NCBI RefSeq assembly: GCF_039555335.1
Contig: NC_092629.1
Span: 496,001 to 560,000 of the forward strand
Source: Amphiura filiformis
Taxonomy: Eukaryota > Echinodermata > Ophiuroidea > Amphilepidida > Amphiuridae
Length of the DNA: 64,000 nucleotides
Reading direction: 5' to 3'
Shown here: positions 11,067-21,191 of the stretch, piece by piece
Position numbering within the stretch: the first letter of the stretch is position 1
How the letters are laid out: every line of letters starts with the position of its first letter
Program-made: the position numbers and the translations under genes
Notes under the pieces: generated by a model
The model's input: the letters and a program-made list of their open reading frames with translations, nothing else
The model's database searches: none
What the model was told of the DNA's origin: nothing

Positions 11067-13064
11067 GTTGTTATATCGAGACACTCATCAACAAAGATGA
11101 ATACACCATCCTTCTAGCAGGTAGGAAAGATGGCATTGGAAGAGAAGGTGTTGGGTTTCTAATATCACAGCCACTTCTTGAATGCCTTATTAGCTATGAA
11201 TCTGTCTCTTCCAGAATCCTAACAGCAAAGTTCAAAATGAAGGAAGGAATACTCAACATCATTAATGTTTACGCCCCCACCACTACGCACAGTGATGCAG
11301 AAAGTGATGAATTTTATGATGGGCTACAACATCACCTTCAGAAAGTCAATAAGAAGGAGAAACTTATCCTGATGGGGGATTTCAATGCCAAAATAGGCTC
11401 TGACAGTAAAGCTTGGACCCCGCAATGGGCAAGTATGGTATTGGTAAGATCAACGGCAGAGGGGAGAAACTGTTGGAATTCTGCATGCTCCACAAGTTGA
11501 CAGGAAATACAAAAAATATGATTGACTTCGTCATAACTCAACAGGAGAACCTAAGTATCATCCGGCCGATCATACTGCTCAGCTAATGTGGGCCCAGATC
11601 ACAATTTAGTGATCGCTAAAGTGGTGTCAGCGCCAGTCAGAACCAAACGCCTGAAACCAACTCCAAAAAGCTATGACGTCAGTAGACTTATCAACCCCTT
11701 GATTGCAGAAGAGTTCAGAGCCAAGATTGGTGGTACTTTTGAACCTCTGCTTCAACTGGAGGATACTGATGTAGAAGACCTGTGGGCTAAGTTCAGAGAC
11801 ACGACAAACAAAATTACTGAAGAATCAGTTGGTGTTAGGAGGGCTCGTCAAGTGAAGAGATTGCCTGAAGAATTCAGGAAAATGTGCCACTTGAGAAGAA
11901 AAGCCAGAGTCTTGATGTTAAACAACCCCTCAGCTCCAAACAAGAACTGCTATTGGAAGCTGAACAAAGGGGTCAAATATCAAGTGAAGCAGTGGAAAAG
12001 AAAACTTCTTGAAAAAGACGTCCAAGAAATGGAAGAAGCCCATGCAAAGAACATAAGCCATGATCTCTTCAAGAAAGTCACAAAGCTAGCAGGTGATAAA
12101 TCCAAAGTTCAAACTGAAGCTAAAGACAAACACGGTTCACTGAAAACAGCCCCAGAGGAAGTAATGAAGTGCTGGGAGGAATACTTCAGTAAACATCTTA
12201 ATATATAATTCCCCAGAGACTGTTACTTAACTCCGTCCCGGAGCCTGTCAACCCTGCTACAGCAAGTTTGCCCTTTTCAATAGATGAAGTTGAAGAGGCC
12301 ATCACGAAGCTTAAAAACAACAAAGCGTGACATGTGGTTGGGATAAGATTTCAGCAGAAGTGTTGAAAGCAGGAGGACCCATGTTGAAACAAATGTTGTT
12401 GAAGATCATCAACACCGCCTGGGTTGAAGGAAAAATCTCTGAAGACTGGAGTAAAGGTCTAATAACCCTTGTATACAAAAAGGGCGACAAACTGGACCCA
12501 GCCAACTACAGAGCTATTACCCTCCTGTCAATCCCGGGAAAAGTATTCTGTAGGATGGTTCTTAACCGAATACAACAGACTGTAGATAACCATCTGGGAG
12601 AGGAACAGTGTCAGGAGTTCCAGAGGTACCTCAGATGCGGTATTTACAGTACGCCAAATCTATGAAAGGGCTAAAGAAAGACGCATACCAATACACTGGA
12701 ACTTTGTAGACTTCAAAGCAGCATTTGACACCATATGGAGGGAGGCCCTTTGGAAATGTCTGCGATCAGTAGGAGTAGATATACCAAACTGGTGAACCTC
12801 ATTGCAAAAATGTATGGATATGGACTTTGAGAACTTTGAGAACCTGCAAATCTCCACTAATGAATTGGAAAAAGCATGCAGCAGCTGGGGAATGAAACTT
12901 AACCCAAAAAAATGCAAGAGCATGTCTGACGATCCAAGAGATATCATGCTGAACCAAATGCCCATTGACAAAGTAAAAAACTTTGTCTTTCTGGGTAGCC
13001 GTGTGCCTTCAGTAGAAGAGGATATTAAACGTCGTACAAAGTTGGCAGCCTGGGCATTTGGTAC
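11051..13064 (+). pseudogene. Second LINE polyprotein fragment, interrupted by LTR element
   Basis: A 5'-truncated APE endonuclease (INVYAPTTTHSDAE, LMGDFNAKIG, then GPDHNLV) is followed by a linker (11588-12208). Next comes a reverse transcriptase with GWDKISAEVLKAGG, DPANYRAITLLSIPGKVF and NFVDFKAAFDTIW. Motif B and the YADD/FADD region are missing: sequence passes from VDIPNW straight to the thumb-like SCSSWGMKLNPKKC-type region. That implies an internal deletion near 12795-12815, plus several stops and frameshifts. The style is that of RTE/I-like LINEs. The frame is cut at 13064 by the LTR element and resumes at 29945. Confidence 0.83.
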
Positions 13065-16000
13065 TGTAGCGGTGGTTCGAAATTGTCACAAATGTCATAA
13101 AAAAGGGAGAAGACAAATCCTGTCTGACCCGTCTAAAGTCACCGCGATGGCGCACTTTACAGTAATCACACATGTCGGCGACTGCGCAGTTGGCTGATAA
13201 TCGAGATTTGTTATGGTGTGGAATTTTGAAGGGTTGCGAAACAATATTTTTGCGTGTATTTACAGACAGAAATCGAGGTAGAAACGGAGGTTTCCAGGTA
13301 ATAGTAAATTTTGATTATGAATCTTAAAAATGTAATATGTATGGAATCCAGTGGGACCTGAGGCGAGTGTTTTGGATAGCGTTTTGGCGGTGTAAAATAG
13401 GATTTTATGCGAGCAATTTTGGTATTCAGATTTACATGTATAAAGGCGATAGTCATTCTTTGCTATGAAATTTAGCAGGCGGAGCTAGAAATCTTCCCAA
13501 AATTCCCCTTTTTGGATCATGTAGGCGTGCTGCTTATGGATAAAGGATGTCGATAATATGTATTCAGTTGAATAATAACCTTGTTTGGATGAAACTCGAG
13601 TGCATTGGCCGTAAATGAGCCATTTTCTAACCAGGTTTCAGTGTGAGATTTAACATTTTATAAATTGTGCATGTACAAGTATAGTTGCCGTGTAAAGCAT
13701 AAGGCCATTGTAAATAATGTCTAAAAATAGACCAAGATGTTGTTGACCTGGATTATTTGGATATTCATAATTAATTAGTTAATTACTTTTCTGTATGTTG
13801 TTATGTCAATTCAAGTGACCAAAATTGCCAAAAGAAGTGTATGTCTTACCAATATTAATTTCGGATTAAAAGAAATTAATTAGTTTCATGTCAATGATGT
13901 TTATATTTCAATCATGTGAAGTTCTAGTAAATAGGTGATAGCGCTGTGTTTCATATTATGCATTTATCATGTTACATGAACTTATGTGCAGGCGTATAGA
14001 TGTCAGTTATGCGAAATGGTATCATGTTTGAGCAGAGATGCCATTATTTATTATAGCTCATGATGCGATGCAAGCGAACTGTAGTCATAATCCAGATTTA
14101 AATGTGTGTACCAAAGAAGGAATATTATTGTTTCATTGGGTTGTAGGTTGGCGTGAATGAGACAGTATCTAAATCATAACATTTTGGATTACCGTATTCC
14201 ATTTGCAATTGTTTGGATATGAACATGGTGGTGGACGTGGTAAAGGAACAACATTTGTCTATTTTTGTAGTGTAAAGACGAGCGAGTTAAGGATGAATGT
14301 GAACCAAGGAGTTGCAAAGGAAATATTGGTGCTTTTTCTGAAAGTAAGGCCTAGTTGACATGTACGCATAGGCCTATAGTCATGTGGTGCTACAGTGATG
14401 TGCTAGAAATTAAGGTGGTACCTGACTCGAGTGTCATATATTTATATGGTGCTGATTATGCAAATTTTATTGTGTATCATAATTATGTGTGTCTATGCGT
14501 CATATTTTTATATTGAAACCCGTCCATTTTATATGCTAAATGTGTGTCTGGTTACATAAAGTTACCAGCTTTTTCTATATATAATCATGTGTACAACAAC
14601 TGATCACATAAAGTGAGTCAGATATAAAATATGTGTTCTTAATAATGTGTGCTACCAATCTGTGTACCTAATTCAGGACCAAATACATAGGTACATTTTT
14701 ATATTGGGATTTCTTGTTTTACCAAAGATATAATTCCAAAATGTGAGTTTGTGAAGTCGAGGTATAAGTCGAGTTCAGACGAGTTATCATTTATTTCTTT
14801 TATTTTCAACCAAATATGTAGGTCCTCTATTTGGAAGTTACTAAAGCATTATTTATTTTGTGAGCCCAGTAGGCCTTCACTAGTTAGTATTCATAACCTC
14901 ATTAATAAACGCGATGCGTGCGATCCAATCATATTTTATTATTTGCGAAAACGCGAACGCAAATCGAGGTCATTAATATCTCACAATTGACCGCAAAATG
15001 CGTAATTGTTCCAATGTCGCACACAATTGACTTCTGCGTGCGCGGTATTGTGCGTCCAACAAACTGCGCGCGCGCTGGCTGCCGTATTTGGATTGCGCGC
15101 TACCATATTTGCACAGATTGTGATACGCACTTTTGTTATTGGTCGTTCTGTTTTAGCCTGATCGATTTTTGGCAAGGGAAGATGTAAAAATCATCTATTT
15201 TTATAAACTTTTGAGCAAAATTGTGTGTTATTTTGTAAGGTGAAGAGATTAAAGTGAAGGTTATGAATGAGGTTAATAACTTTGCATCGGTAATATATCG
15301 GGCATTGTGAAAAATCTAAACATTTTGCTTTGGACCTCGGAATATCCTCGGGGCTACGCCCTCGGGATATTCCTCGGTTCCAAAGGCAAAATGTTTAGAT
15401 TTTCACAATGCCCTCCAAATAACTGATGCGCAGTTATTAACCTCTAATTAATATTTTCCAAAAGAAGGTAACTCGTCCATAATGTTTTGATATATTATAC
15501 ATGTAGCACAAAATACTTTGCATGCTTTGTTAAAATTGTATGTTATAAGAATGAATCCCTGCTATGAATATTATGTGCACTTTTCTGTCAATTGCTGCAA
15601 ATTGCCGCATCTAAAGTTCGCACATGCCAAGAGAGTTATGTGTTGGCGAGTTTTGATTTTCTTTGAGGAGTTATGGGGCGAGTTGGTCATAAACTGTCAT
15701 GTTGTGGGGAAATACACATGAACCCAAAATTTGCTCATTTGTATTATTTTTATGTGATGTGATAAATGATAGCCAAGAATTAGATATCATTATCATTTTC
15801 ACTCAGTGCACCAGTAGCAAGTATTCGTAATAATTGATTATCTCATGTCTTTTAATATATTATGTGATCTTGCAACAAATAATGTATAATGTTCGATAAT
15901 GACCATGAGTGTGCTTATGCTGAATGGTTTTGTCAGTTGGGAGTTATTATTGGCGAGTATACGGATAAAGGAGTTCCTCGATATACTTTGTCAATTGGCG

Positions 16001-16818
16001 TCGTGATAGTCTCATACCAAATTGACCTTTATGAGTTCTTTTCATGGGGAGTTGGCGAGATGTTTTATAAAAAAAGGGTCACCTGTCAGATTATTCAGTG
16101 AGTCACTCCGGTCATGTATGTTGCAATGTCATGTTATATTTTATGTGTAGAAACTAAGCAAATATTTATTTATTTTTGTCTTTATACAGTTTCATTCCGA
16201 GATTCAAAAGAGTTCAATCCAAGTTTCTTTCAATTATTGGCGGTTTCTTTCAAAAGAGTTTCAATCCGAGTTTCGTATCCAAGTTTCGCAATTCACCTGT
16301 ATACAGTTTCAATTCTCTCAAGAGCTCACAAGTTTCAAAGTTTCAATCTTGTGGCTTCAATTCCAAATGCATCTTTAAACTTAAGTTTTGAATATAGTTC
16401 AAGGTTGGACTATATTGTGAGCATGAGCATTTCTTGGTTGACTGAGTTGTAGTCAAACCTCAAGTCCAGTCCATCCAGGTTCCATTATGGGCTAGTGTAG
16501 TGTAGCCGAGTATTCCAAAATGAAGTAAATTGGGATTAACTGTGATGTGGTGATTGTTGTAAGATTATGTAAGGAGCAAGACAACGTAAGGAGTAAAGAT
16601 TATCACTAAGTGTGATCTCTGTTAACTGAGTAAAGTATGGTGGAGAAATAAAGCAGTATTCATAAAAGGAACCTCTGAGAGTTGTCACCGTATCCCCTTT
16701 CCAGTTGGTCCATCACAACGCCTCAGTGCGCCGCCAGATTCCGGCTCTGGCCTACCCACCCCTTAAACCAGTTGATAACCACGTATAACATCAGCACCAG
16801 CCGCTCGGTCCCGTTACA
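13065..16818 (+). repeat. 5' LTR with internal insertion
   Basis: Matches 26733-29944 from TGTAGC to GTTACA. It is 3754 bp because of the element inserted at 14892-15446; without it about 3.2 kb, unusually long. It contains no protein gene: the ORFs of 60-110 codons in it are not conserved as proteins. 16170-16390 is rich in repeated AGTTTCAA words. AATAAA at 16647-16652 lies about 165 bp before the LTR end. No TATA box can be singled out in this AT-rich sequence. Confidence 0.93.
14892..15446 (+). mobile_element. ATT-flanked non-coding element, copy 2 (in 5' LTR)
   Basis: A 555-bp element homologous to 383-852, absent from the 3' LTR, whose empty site is at 28558-28561. ATT flanks both ends (14889-14891 and 15447-15449). 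The 3' third is a giant imperfect hairpin (15269-15444), arms about 85 nt, GC-rich tip near 15350. Two readings of the ends are possible: a 3-bp ATT duplication, or insertion between A and T with no duplication and a CTAA 3' end, which would resemble Helitron-type integration. No transposase or helicase is encoded, so the element is non-autonomous. Confidence 0.9.
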
Positions 16819-16820
16819 AG

Positions 16821-16839
16821 TGGTGGCAGCGGTGGGATT
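16821..16839 (+). promoter_or_regulatory. tRNA-Leu-type primer binding site
   Basis: TGGTGGCAGCGGTGGGATT starts 2 nt after the 5' LTR. Its complement matches, over all 19 nt, the 3' end plus CCA of eukaryotic tRNA-Leu of the AAG type as I remember it (ending ATCCCACCGCTGCCA-CCA). In this family the tRNA primes minus-strand DNA synthesis. Confidence 0.85.
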
Positions 16840-16903
16840 GGGTTGTTTATGTTTGGAGAAGTTGTGAGCTTTTGTGGACCCGAAAGGATTGTGGTGACAT
16901 TGG

Positions 16904-16915
16904 GTGAGAGTAAGG
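16904..16915 (+). promoter_or_regulatory. Candidate leader splice donor
   Basis: Two donor-like motifs, GTGAGA (16904-16909) and GTAAGG (16910-16915), lie in the leader between primer site and gag start. They could supply spliced subgenomic RNAs for the ORFs after integrase, as in retroviruses. This is inference only; no transcript evidence is available. Confidence 0.35.
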
Positions 16916-16950
16916 GGAACAGTTGAGGAATATATGTGTCAATCAACGAT

Positions 16951-19227
16951 ATGTCAGGAGCCGAGAGTAGCCCCGGATGGAAGGAGAGGTGGGAGATGCA
17001 ACCAGGAAGCAGTCTAGCAATAGGATCTAGGTCAGCAAAGGAGGAGACGGAGAGGACGCGACGAGATGGAACCAGTGATGAAGGAGGTATCTTCAGGAGT
17101 GACCCTGGGAATGATTCGGACCTTGTTAGTGATGCAGGCGCCCGGAAGAGGAAGACCGAGAGGAGACGGAGGTCGACATATTATAAGAGGGTGGCCCGGC
17201 GACTTGGGGATAGCACATCAGATGAAGAGAAGCAACATAAAGTCGAGAGAGGGAGGCAGTTGATGCGGAGAAAGAAGGTGACTACACACCAGCCTTATGA
17301 CCTTGTGGATGAAGCCAAGGGTGCAAAACAGGAGGATAGTGACACAGACATACAAGTAGTTCTGTTGGAAGAAGTTAATAGAAGGTTAGGAGAGAAGGTA
17401 AAAGAAGTTGAACAACGAGCATTAGATGCCGAGCAGCAAAGAATAATGGAGAAGCAGGCAGACTCTGAAGCCCTGAAGGTGTTGGACGAAAGAAACAAGA
17501 GTTTGGTACAAAGGTGTGCACAGTTAGCACGGAGTCAGGAAGAACAGGGCACCATGTTAGCGGATCTGAATAGAGCAAGTCAGCGGTATGTAGAGAAACA
17601 GCAAGAATTGTTTGAGAAAGAGGAGATGATGAGAGAGATGGAGAATAGGATTATGGAGGTTGAACAAATGGGGGCTCAACATGCAAAAGAATTGGATGAG
17701 AGGATTAGAGCCAAAGAAAGGAATATGCAAGAAATAAAACAATTGAAAGAAGAAGAATGTAAATGGGAAGGAGAGAAACGAGAACATGAACGCATCAAAC
17801 ATCTTAGGGGAATGGAGTTACAGGAACGGCGGAAGGACCATCTAAATGAAACAACAGTGCCAGAAGAGGGGAATCAGATGACCCAGTCTTCGGAGGTAGT
17901 GACAAGAAAAGAAGAAGTTGTGCCAAAGTTAAAGCGAGGACGAAGGATTAGGAATAAGCGAGAGTTTGCTGCTAGATATGGACCCTGCGGAGAAGATGGT
18001 GACTCAAGTGGGCAAGAAGTAGATGGATATGCATCTAGGTTTTCGCCATGGAAGAAAAGGAAGGAACCACCCAACTTTGATTGCAAGGAAAGATGGCAAG
18101 ATTTTTATGCACAATTTGAAGCGATACGGAGGTACAATTGTTGGCCAGATGAGGAAGCTGCACTTCAACTCTTCACAAGTTGTAAAGGCGATGCCTTAGC
18201 TGTTCTGAGTGCTAATGATATTAGTCCAGATGAGATGAGTTACAAGGAGTTATTGGAGGTGATGAAACAAGAATTTGGACCTAGGGAGTGTGAAGAAAAA
18301 TATTTCCAGGAAGTCTCCAGACGTGAACAGAAACCGGGGGAGAGTCTACATGAGTTGGGATTGGCAATTAAGATGCTGACTACGCTAGCACATCCGCGTA
18401 CGGACAAGGTGGAGAGAGACAGAATAGCGAGGGAACATTTCAAAAGAGCTGTCCAGGACCCGAAGTTAAAGGAAGAGTTATTCAGGGCACATCCAGAGAC
18501 TTTGTCAGAAGCAATTTCGAGGGCTGAGATGGTGGAGTCCTTTTATAAGTCAGAAGGGAAGGGACGCAGTAAGGCTGCTGCTTTTGGGAGAGAAGCCGTT
18601 GAAATTAGCGAGCCATCAACGACTAAAGCTGAGTTAGCAGAGATGGAGGCAAGAGTTACCACCCAGTTGACAGCTCAGATGGGAGAGCTTATGAAAGAGA
18701 TACAAAGTGTTGATAAAACGGGAGTGAATAGTAGGCCTACTGAAGTAACAGAAGTGGATAGTGGAAGAAAATGGCAGTCGCTTAGGAGTGATGATTTAGC
18801 CCGACGACCAGAAAGGAAGGATGTGGAATGTTTCTCATGTCACCGTAGAGGGCATATGGCAAGAGAGTGTTTATCGCGGCGACCAAACCGGCCATCCTTT
18901 ATGCAAAGCAGGCCTAGTGTGAGATGCTTCAGATGTAATATGCCTGGACATGTGGCACGGGACTGTGAGTCTGCAGGGAAAGCTGGGCTGGTGTGCTATA
19001 GGTGCAACCAGAAGGGCCACATTTCTGCAGAATGTTGGGCAAAGGAACCAAAGCAGGGAAACTGGGAGCGGCCGAGCTATGGACCCTGGGTGAGGCCGGC
19101 AATGGAGAAGGGTCAGGATCAAATAGAGACGCCAATGACGTCCAACACCCCAACGAGACAGGAGGAGAGCCAGAGCCAAGTACCAGTACAGTCGAGTTTA
19201 CTACTGACATCAGAGAGATCACATTAG
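16951..19227 (+). CDS. gag: Gag polyprotein with long coiled coil and three zinc knuckles
   Basis: 758 aa from the ATG at 16951; the open frame begins slightly upstream at a GTG, but ATG is the likely start. Residues about 1-115 are basic and polar. About 120-310 is a highly charged Glu/Lys/Arg coiled coil. About 370-540 is a retrotransposon capsid-like domain (FDCKERWQDFYAQFEAIRRY to SRAEMVESFY). Three CCHC knuckles follow, with first Cys at residues 627, 659 and 682 (CFSCHRRGHMARECL, CFRCNMPGHVARDCE, CYRCNQKGHISAECW). It forms the particle and binds genomic RNA in this family. The N-terminal coiled coil is unusually long for a Ty3/Gypsy Gag. The frame is intact. The pol frame overlaps its 3' end, entered by -1 frameshift. 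Confidence 0.92.
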   Translation: MSGAESSPGWKERWEMQPGSSLAIGSRSAKEETERTRRDGTSDEGGIFRSDPGNDSDLVSDAGARKRKTERRRRSTYYKRVARRLGDSTSDEEKQHKVERGRQLMRRKKVTTHQPYDLVDEAKGAKQEDSDTDIQVVLLEEVNRRLGEKVKEVEQRALDAEQQRIMEKQADSEALKVLDERNKSLVQRCAQLARSQEEQGTMLADLNRASQRYVEKQQELFEKEEMMREMENRIMEVEQMGAQHAKELDERIRAKERNMQEIKQLKEEECKWEGEKREHERIKHLRGMELQERRKDHLNETTVPEEGNQMTQSSEVVTRKEEVVPKLKRGRRIRNKREFAARYGPCGEDGDSSGQEVDGYASRFSPWKKRKEPPNFDCKERWQDFYAQFEAIRRYNCWPDEEAALQLFTSCKGDALAVLSANDISPDEMSYKELLEVMKQEFGPRECEEKYFQEVSRREQKPGESLHELGLAIKMLTTLAHPRTDKVERDRIAREHFKRAVQDPKLKEELFRAHPETLSEAISRAEMVESFYKSEGKGRSKAAAFGREAVEISEPSTTKAELAEMEARVTTQLTAQMGELMKEIQSVDKTGVNSRPTEVTEVDSGRKWQSLRSDDLARRPERKDVECFSCHRRGHMARECLSRRPNRPSFMQSRPSVRCFRCNMPGHVARDCESAGKAGLVCYRCNQKGHISAECWAKEPKQGNWERPSYGPWVRPAMEKGQDQIETPMTSNTPTRQEESQSQVPVQSSLLLTSERSH
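19056..19114 (+). promoter_or_regulatory. gag-pol -1 frameshift signal
   Basis: GGGAAAC at 19056-19062 is phased G-GGA-AAC in the gag frame, the X-XXY-YYZ slippery pattern. Six nucleotides later CGGCC (19069-19073) can pair with GGCCG (19094-19098). In its loop, GACCC (19082-19086) can pair with GGGTC (19110-19114), giving an H-type pseudoknot with 5-bp stems. A -1 slip here enters exactly the protease frame. Pairings were found by eye and not energy-tested. Confidence 0.75.
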
Positions 19228-21191
19228 GATTAGAAGATAATTGTTTGGAGTGTGACATAAAAGAGATGTGGGTCCCGGCTGTTGTTCAAGGGAAGTCGGT
19301 GATGCTTTGTGTAGATTCAGGAGCTTCTAAAGTGACGTTAACACCAGAGCAATATCGGCTTATTCCAGAGGGTCAGCGGCCGCCATTGAGAGACAAAGAT
19401 GTGTATTTAAAGCAAGCTGATGGGACAAAAGTAAAAATAATTGGAGCAACAGACATGGAGGTCCAAGTTGGAGAATGTACAGAGTCAGTGGAGGTCTACG
19501 TAGCACAAGTTAGTGACAATTTACTGGGGATGAACTTTCTGCGGGCCTGTGGAGCTAGTATTGATTTGAAGAGGCTGCAGCTGGTAATAGATGGAGAAAG
19601 AATTGACTGTCGGACGAGAAATAATGAGCCATTATGCTCTCGGTTGGCTACCATTGCGGAAGTCCGTATTCCAGCAGAGCATGAAATGTTGGTGTTAGTT
19701 TGTATCACTGACAGTAGGAAGGGTGGAAAGGTGTGTCTAGTAGAGCCAACGGCTAAAGGAATAGAAGATAGTGAATTAATGGTGGCTCGAGCAGTAGTGG
19801 ATGCCAGTTCTGATGCTATGCCAGTGAGGGTCATGAACTTAAGTCACAGTGAGAAAGTGCTAAAGGAAGGGACAGTGATTGCAAATCTAGTGCAGATAGG
19901 GGCGGAAGATGTTGAAGTAGAGTGTGTCAATAGAGCAGCAGAAAGTGCAGGGACGGAGACAGCTGAATTGCCGGGACACTTAACCGACTTATTCGACAGG
20001 AGTACTACTGAGTTAGAAGTTGAAGAGAAAGAACGAGTCTTGGATCTACTGGTTAGGTACAGGGACGTGTTTTCAAAGGGCGAGTTTGACATAGGGCGAG
20101 CCAAGATGGTAAAGCATAGGATAGACACAGACGGGGCCCGACCCATTAGACAGCCATTGCGACGATCATCTCCTATACAGAGGGCTGAAGTTGAAAGACA
20201 AGTGACAGAGTTACTGGATAAGGAGTTGATACAGCCATCAGACAGTCCTTGGGCGAGTCCAGTGGTTCTTGTGTCCAAGAAGGATGGGTCAAAGAGACTG
20301 TGTTTAGATTACCGGAAGTTGAACGAGGTCACGGTCAAGGACGCTTACCCTCTTCCTAGAATAGACGATTCCTTAGACGCTTTGGGCGATGCAAGGTATT
20401 TTTCGACATTGGACTTAGCGTCCGGGTATTGGCAGGTGGAGATGGACAGTGATGCCAGAGACAAGTCAGCATTTGTGACATCAAGCGGGTTATATTCTTG
20501 GAATGTGCTCCCCTTTGGGTTGTGCAATGCGCCCTCAACGTTCGAGAGGCTGATGGACAGTGTTCTAGCCGGACTTCGGTGGGAGACATTGTTAGTCTAC
20601 CTGGATGATGTTATTGTGTTTGGACGTACAGTGATAGAAGCATTGGAGAGATTAGCTAGAGTATTTGACAGGTTTAGAGGTGCAGGACTCAAGTTGAAGC
20701 CCGCAAAGCGTTCCCTGTTGCAGAAGGAGGTTCTCTATTTGGGCCATATTGTATCTGAGAAAGGCATACACACAGATCCGAGTAAAATAGAAGCCGTGAA
20801 GGAGTGGCCAACGCCTATCACGCAGACACAAGTTCGAAGCTTTCTGGGGTTAGCATCATATTACCGGAGATTTATTCGTGACTTTGCTGATATAGCCGCA
20901 CCATTGCACAGACTGACGGAGAAGAGTGCCAAGTTCAAGTGGAACCAAGCATGTGAAGAAGCTTTTTGCACGTTGAAAGAAGCGTTGATCACTGCACCTA
21001 TTCTGGCATACCCTAAGTCAGTGGGACAGTATATTCTGGATACAGATGCAAGCAATTTTGCCATCGGGTGTGTGCTGTCACAGGAGCAGGAAGGGGAAGA
21101 GAAAGTGATTGCCTATGGTAGTAAATCCTTAAAGCGAGCGGAGAGAAATTACTGCGTAACCAGACGAGAGCTGTACAGTTGGCCATCGTAG
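19062..21191 (+). CDS. pol: Pol, part 1: protease, reverse transcriptase, RNase H start
   Basis: Expressed by -1 frameshift from gag, so it has no start codon of its own. Aspartic protease with DSGAS at 19314, followed by a flap region and NLLGMNFL. Reverse transcriptase with SPWASPVVLVSKKDGS, LCLDYRKLNEVT, FSTLDLASGYWQ, LPFGLCNAPSTFERLM and YLDD (20598-20609). RNase H starts with DTDASNFAIGCVLSQ. The frame ends at TAG 21189-21191, just after RRELYS, where the family continues through RNase H. The RNase H and integrase reading continues at once in another frame, so an indel lies near 21170-21180. This is most likely a disabling mutation in this copy and not a programmed shift. Confidence 0.9.
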   Translation: MGAAELWTLGEAGNGEGSGSNRDANDVQHPNETGGEPEPSTSTVEFTTDIREITLGLEDNCLECDIKEMWVPAVVQGKSVMLCVDSGASKVTLTPEQYRLIPEGQRPPLRDKDVYLKQADGTKVKIIGATDMEVQVGECTESVEVYVAQVSDNLLGMNFLRACGASIDLKRLQLVIDGERIDCRTRNNEPLCSRLATIAEVRIPAEHEMLVLVCITDSRKGGKVCLVEPTAKGIEDSELMVARAVVDASSDAMPVRVMNLSHSEKVLKEGTVIANLVQIGAEDVEVECVNRAAESAGTETAELPGHLTDLFDRSTTELEVEEKERVLDLLVRYRDVFSKGEFDIGRAKMVKHRIDTDGARPIRQPLRRSSPIQRAEVERQVTELLDKELIQPSDSPWASPVVLVSKKDGSKRLCLDYRKLNEVTVKDAYPLPRIDDSLDALGDARYFSTLDLASGYWQVEMDSDARDKSAFVTSSGLYSWNVLPFGLCNAPSTFERLMDSVLAGLRWETLLVYLDDVIVFGRTVIEALERLARVFDRFRGAGLKLKPAKRSLLQKEVLYLGHIVSEKGIHTDPSKIEAVKEWPTPITQTQVRSFLGLASYYRRFIRDFADIAAPLHRLTEKSAKFKWNQACEEAFCTLKEALITAPILAYPKSVGQYILDTDASNFAIGCVLSQEQEGEEKVIAYGSKSLKRAERNYCVTRRELYSWPS

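Noticed and set aside
17066..19258. Antisense and alternate-frame ORFs across gag and pol
   Set aside because: They are shadows of the strongly supported gag and pol frames; composition mirrors the coding strand.
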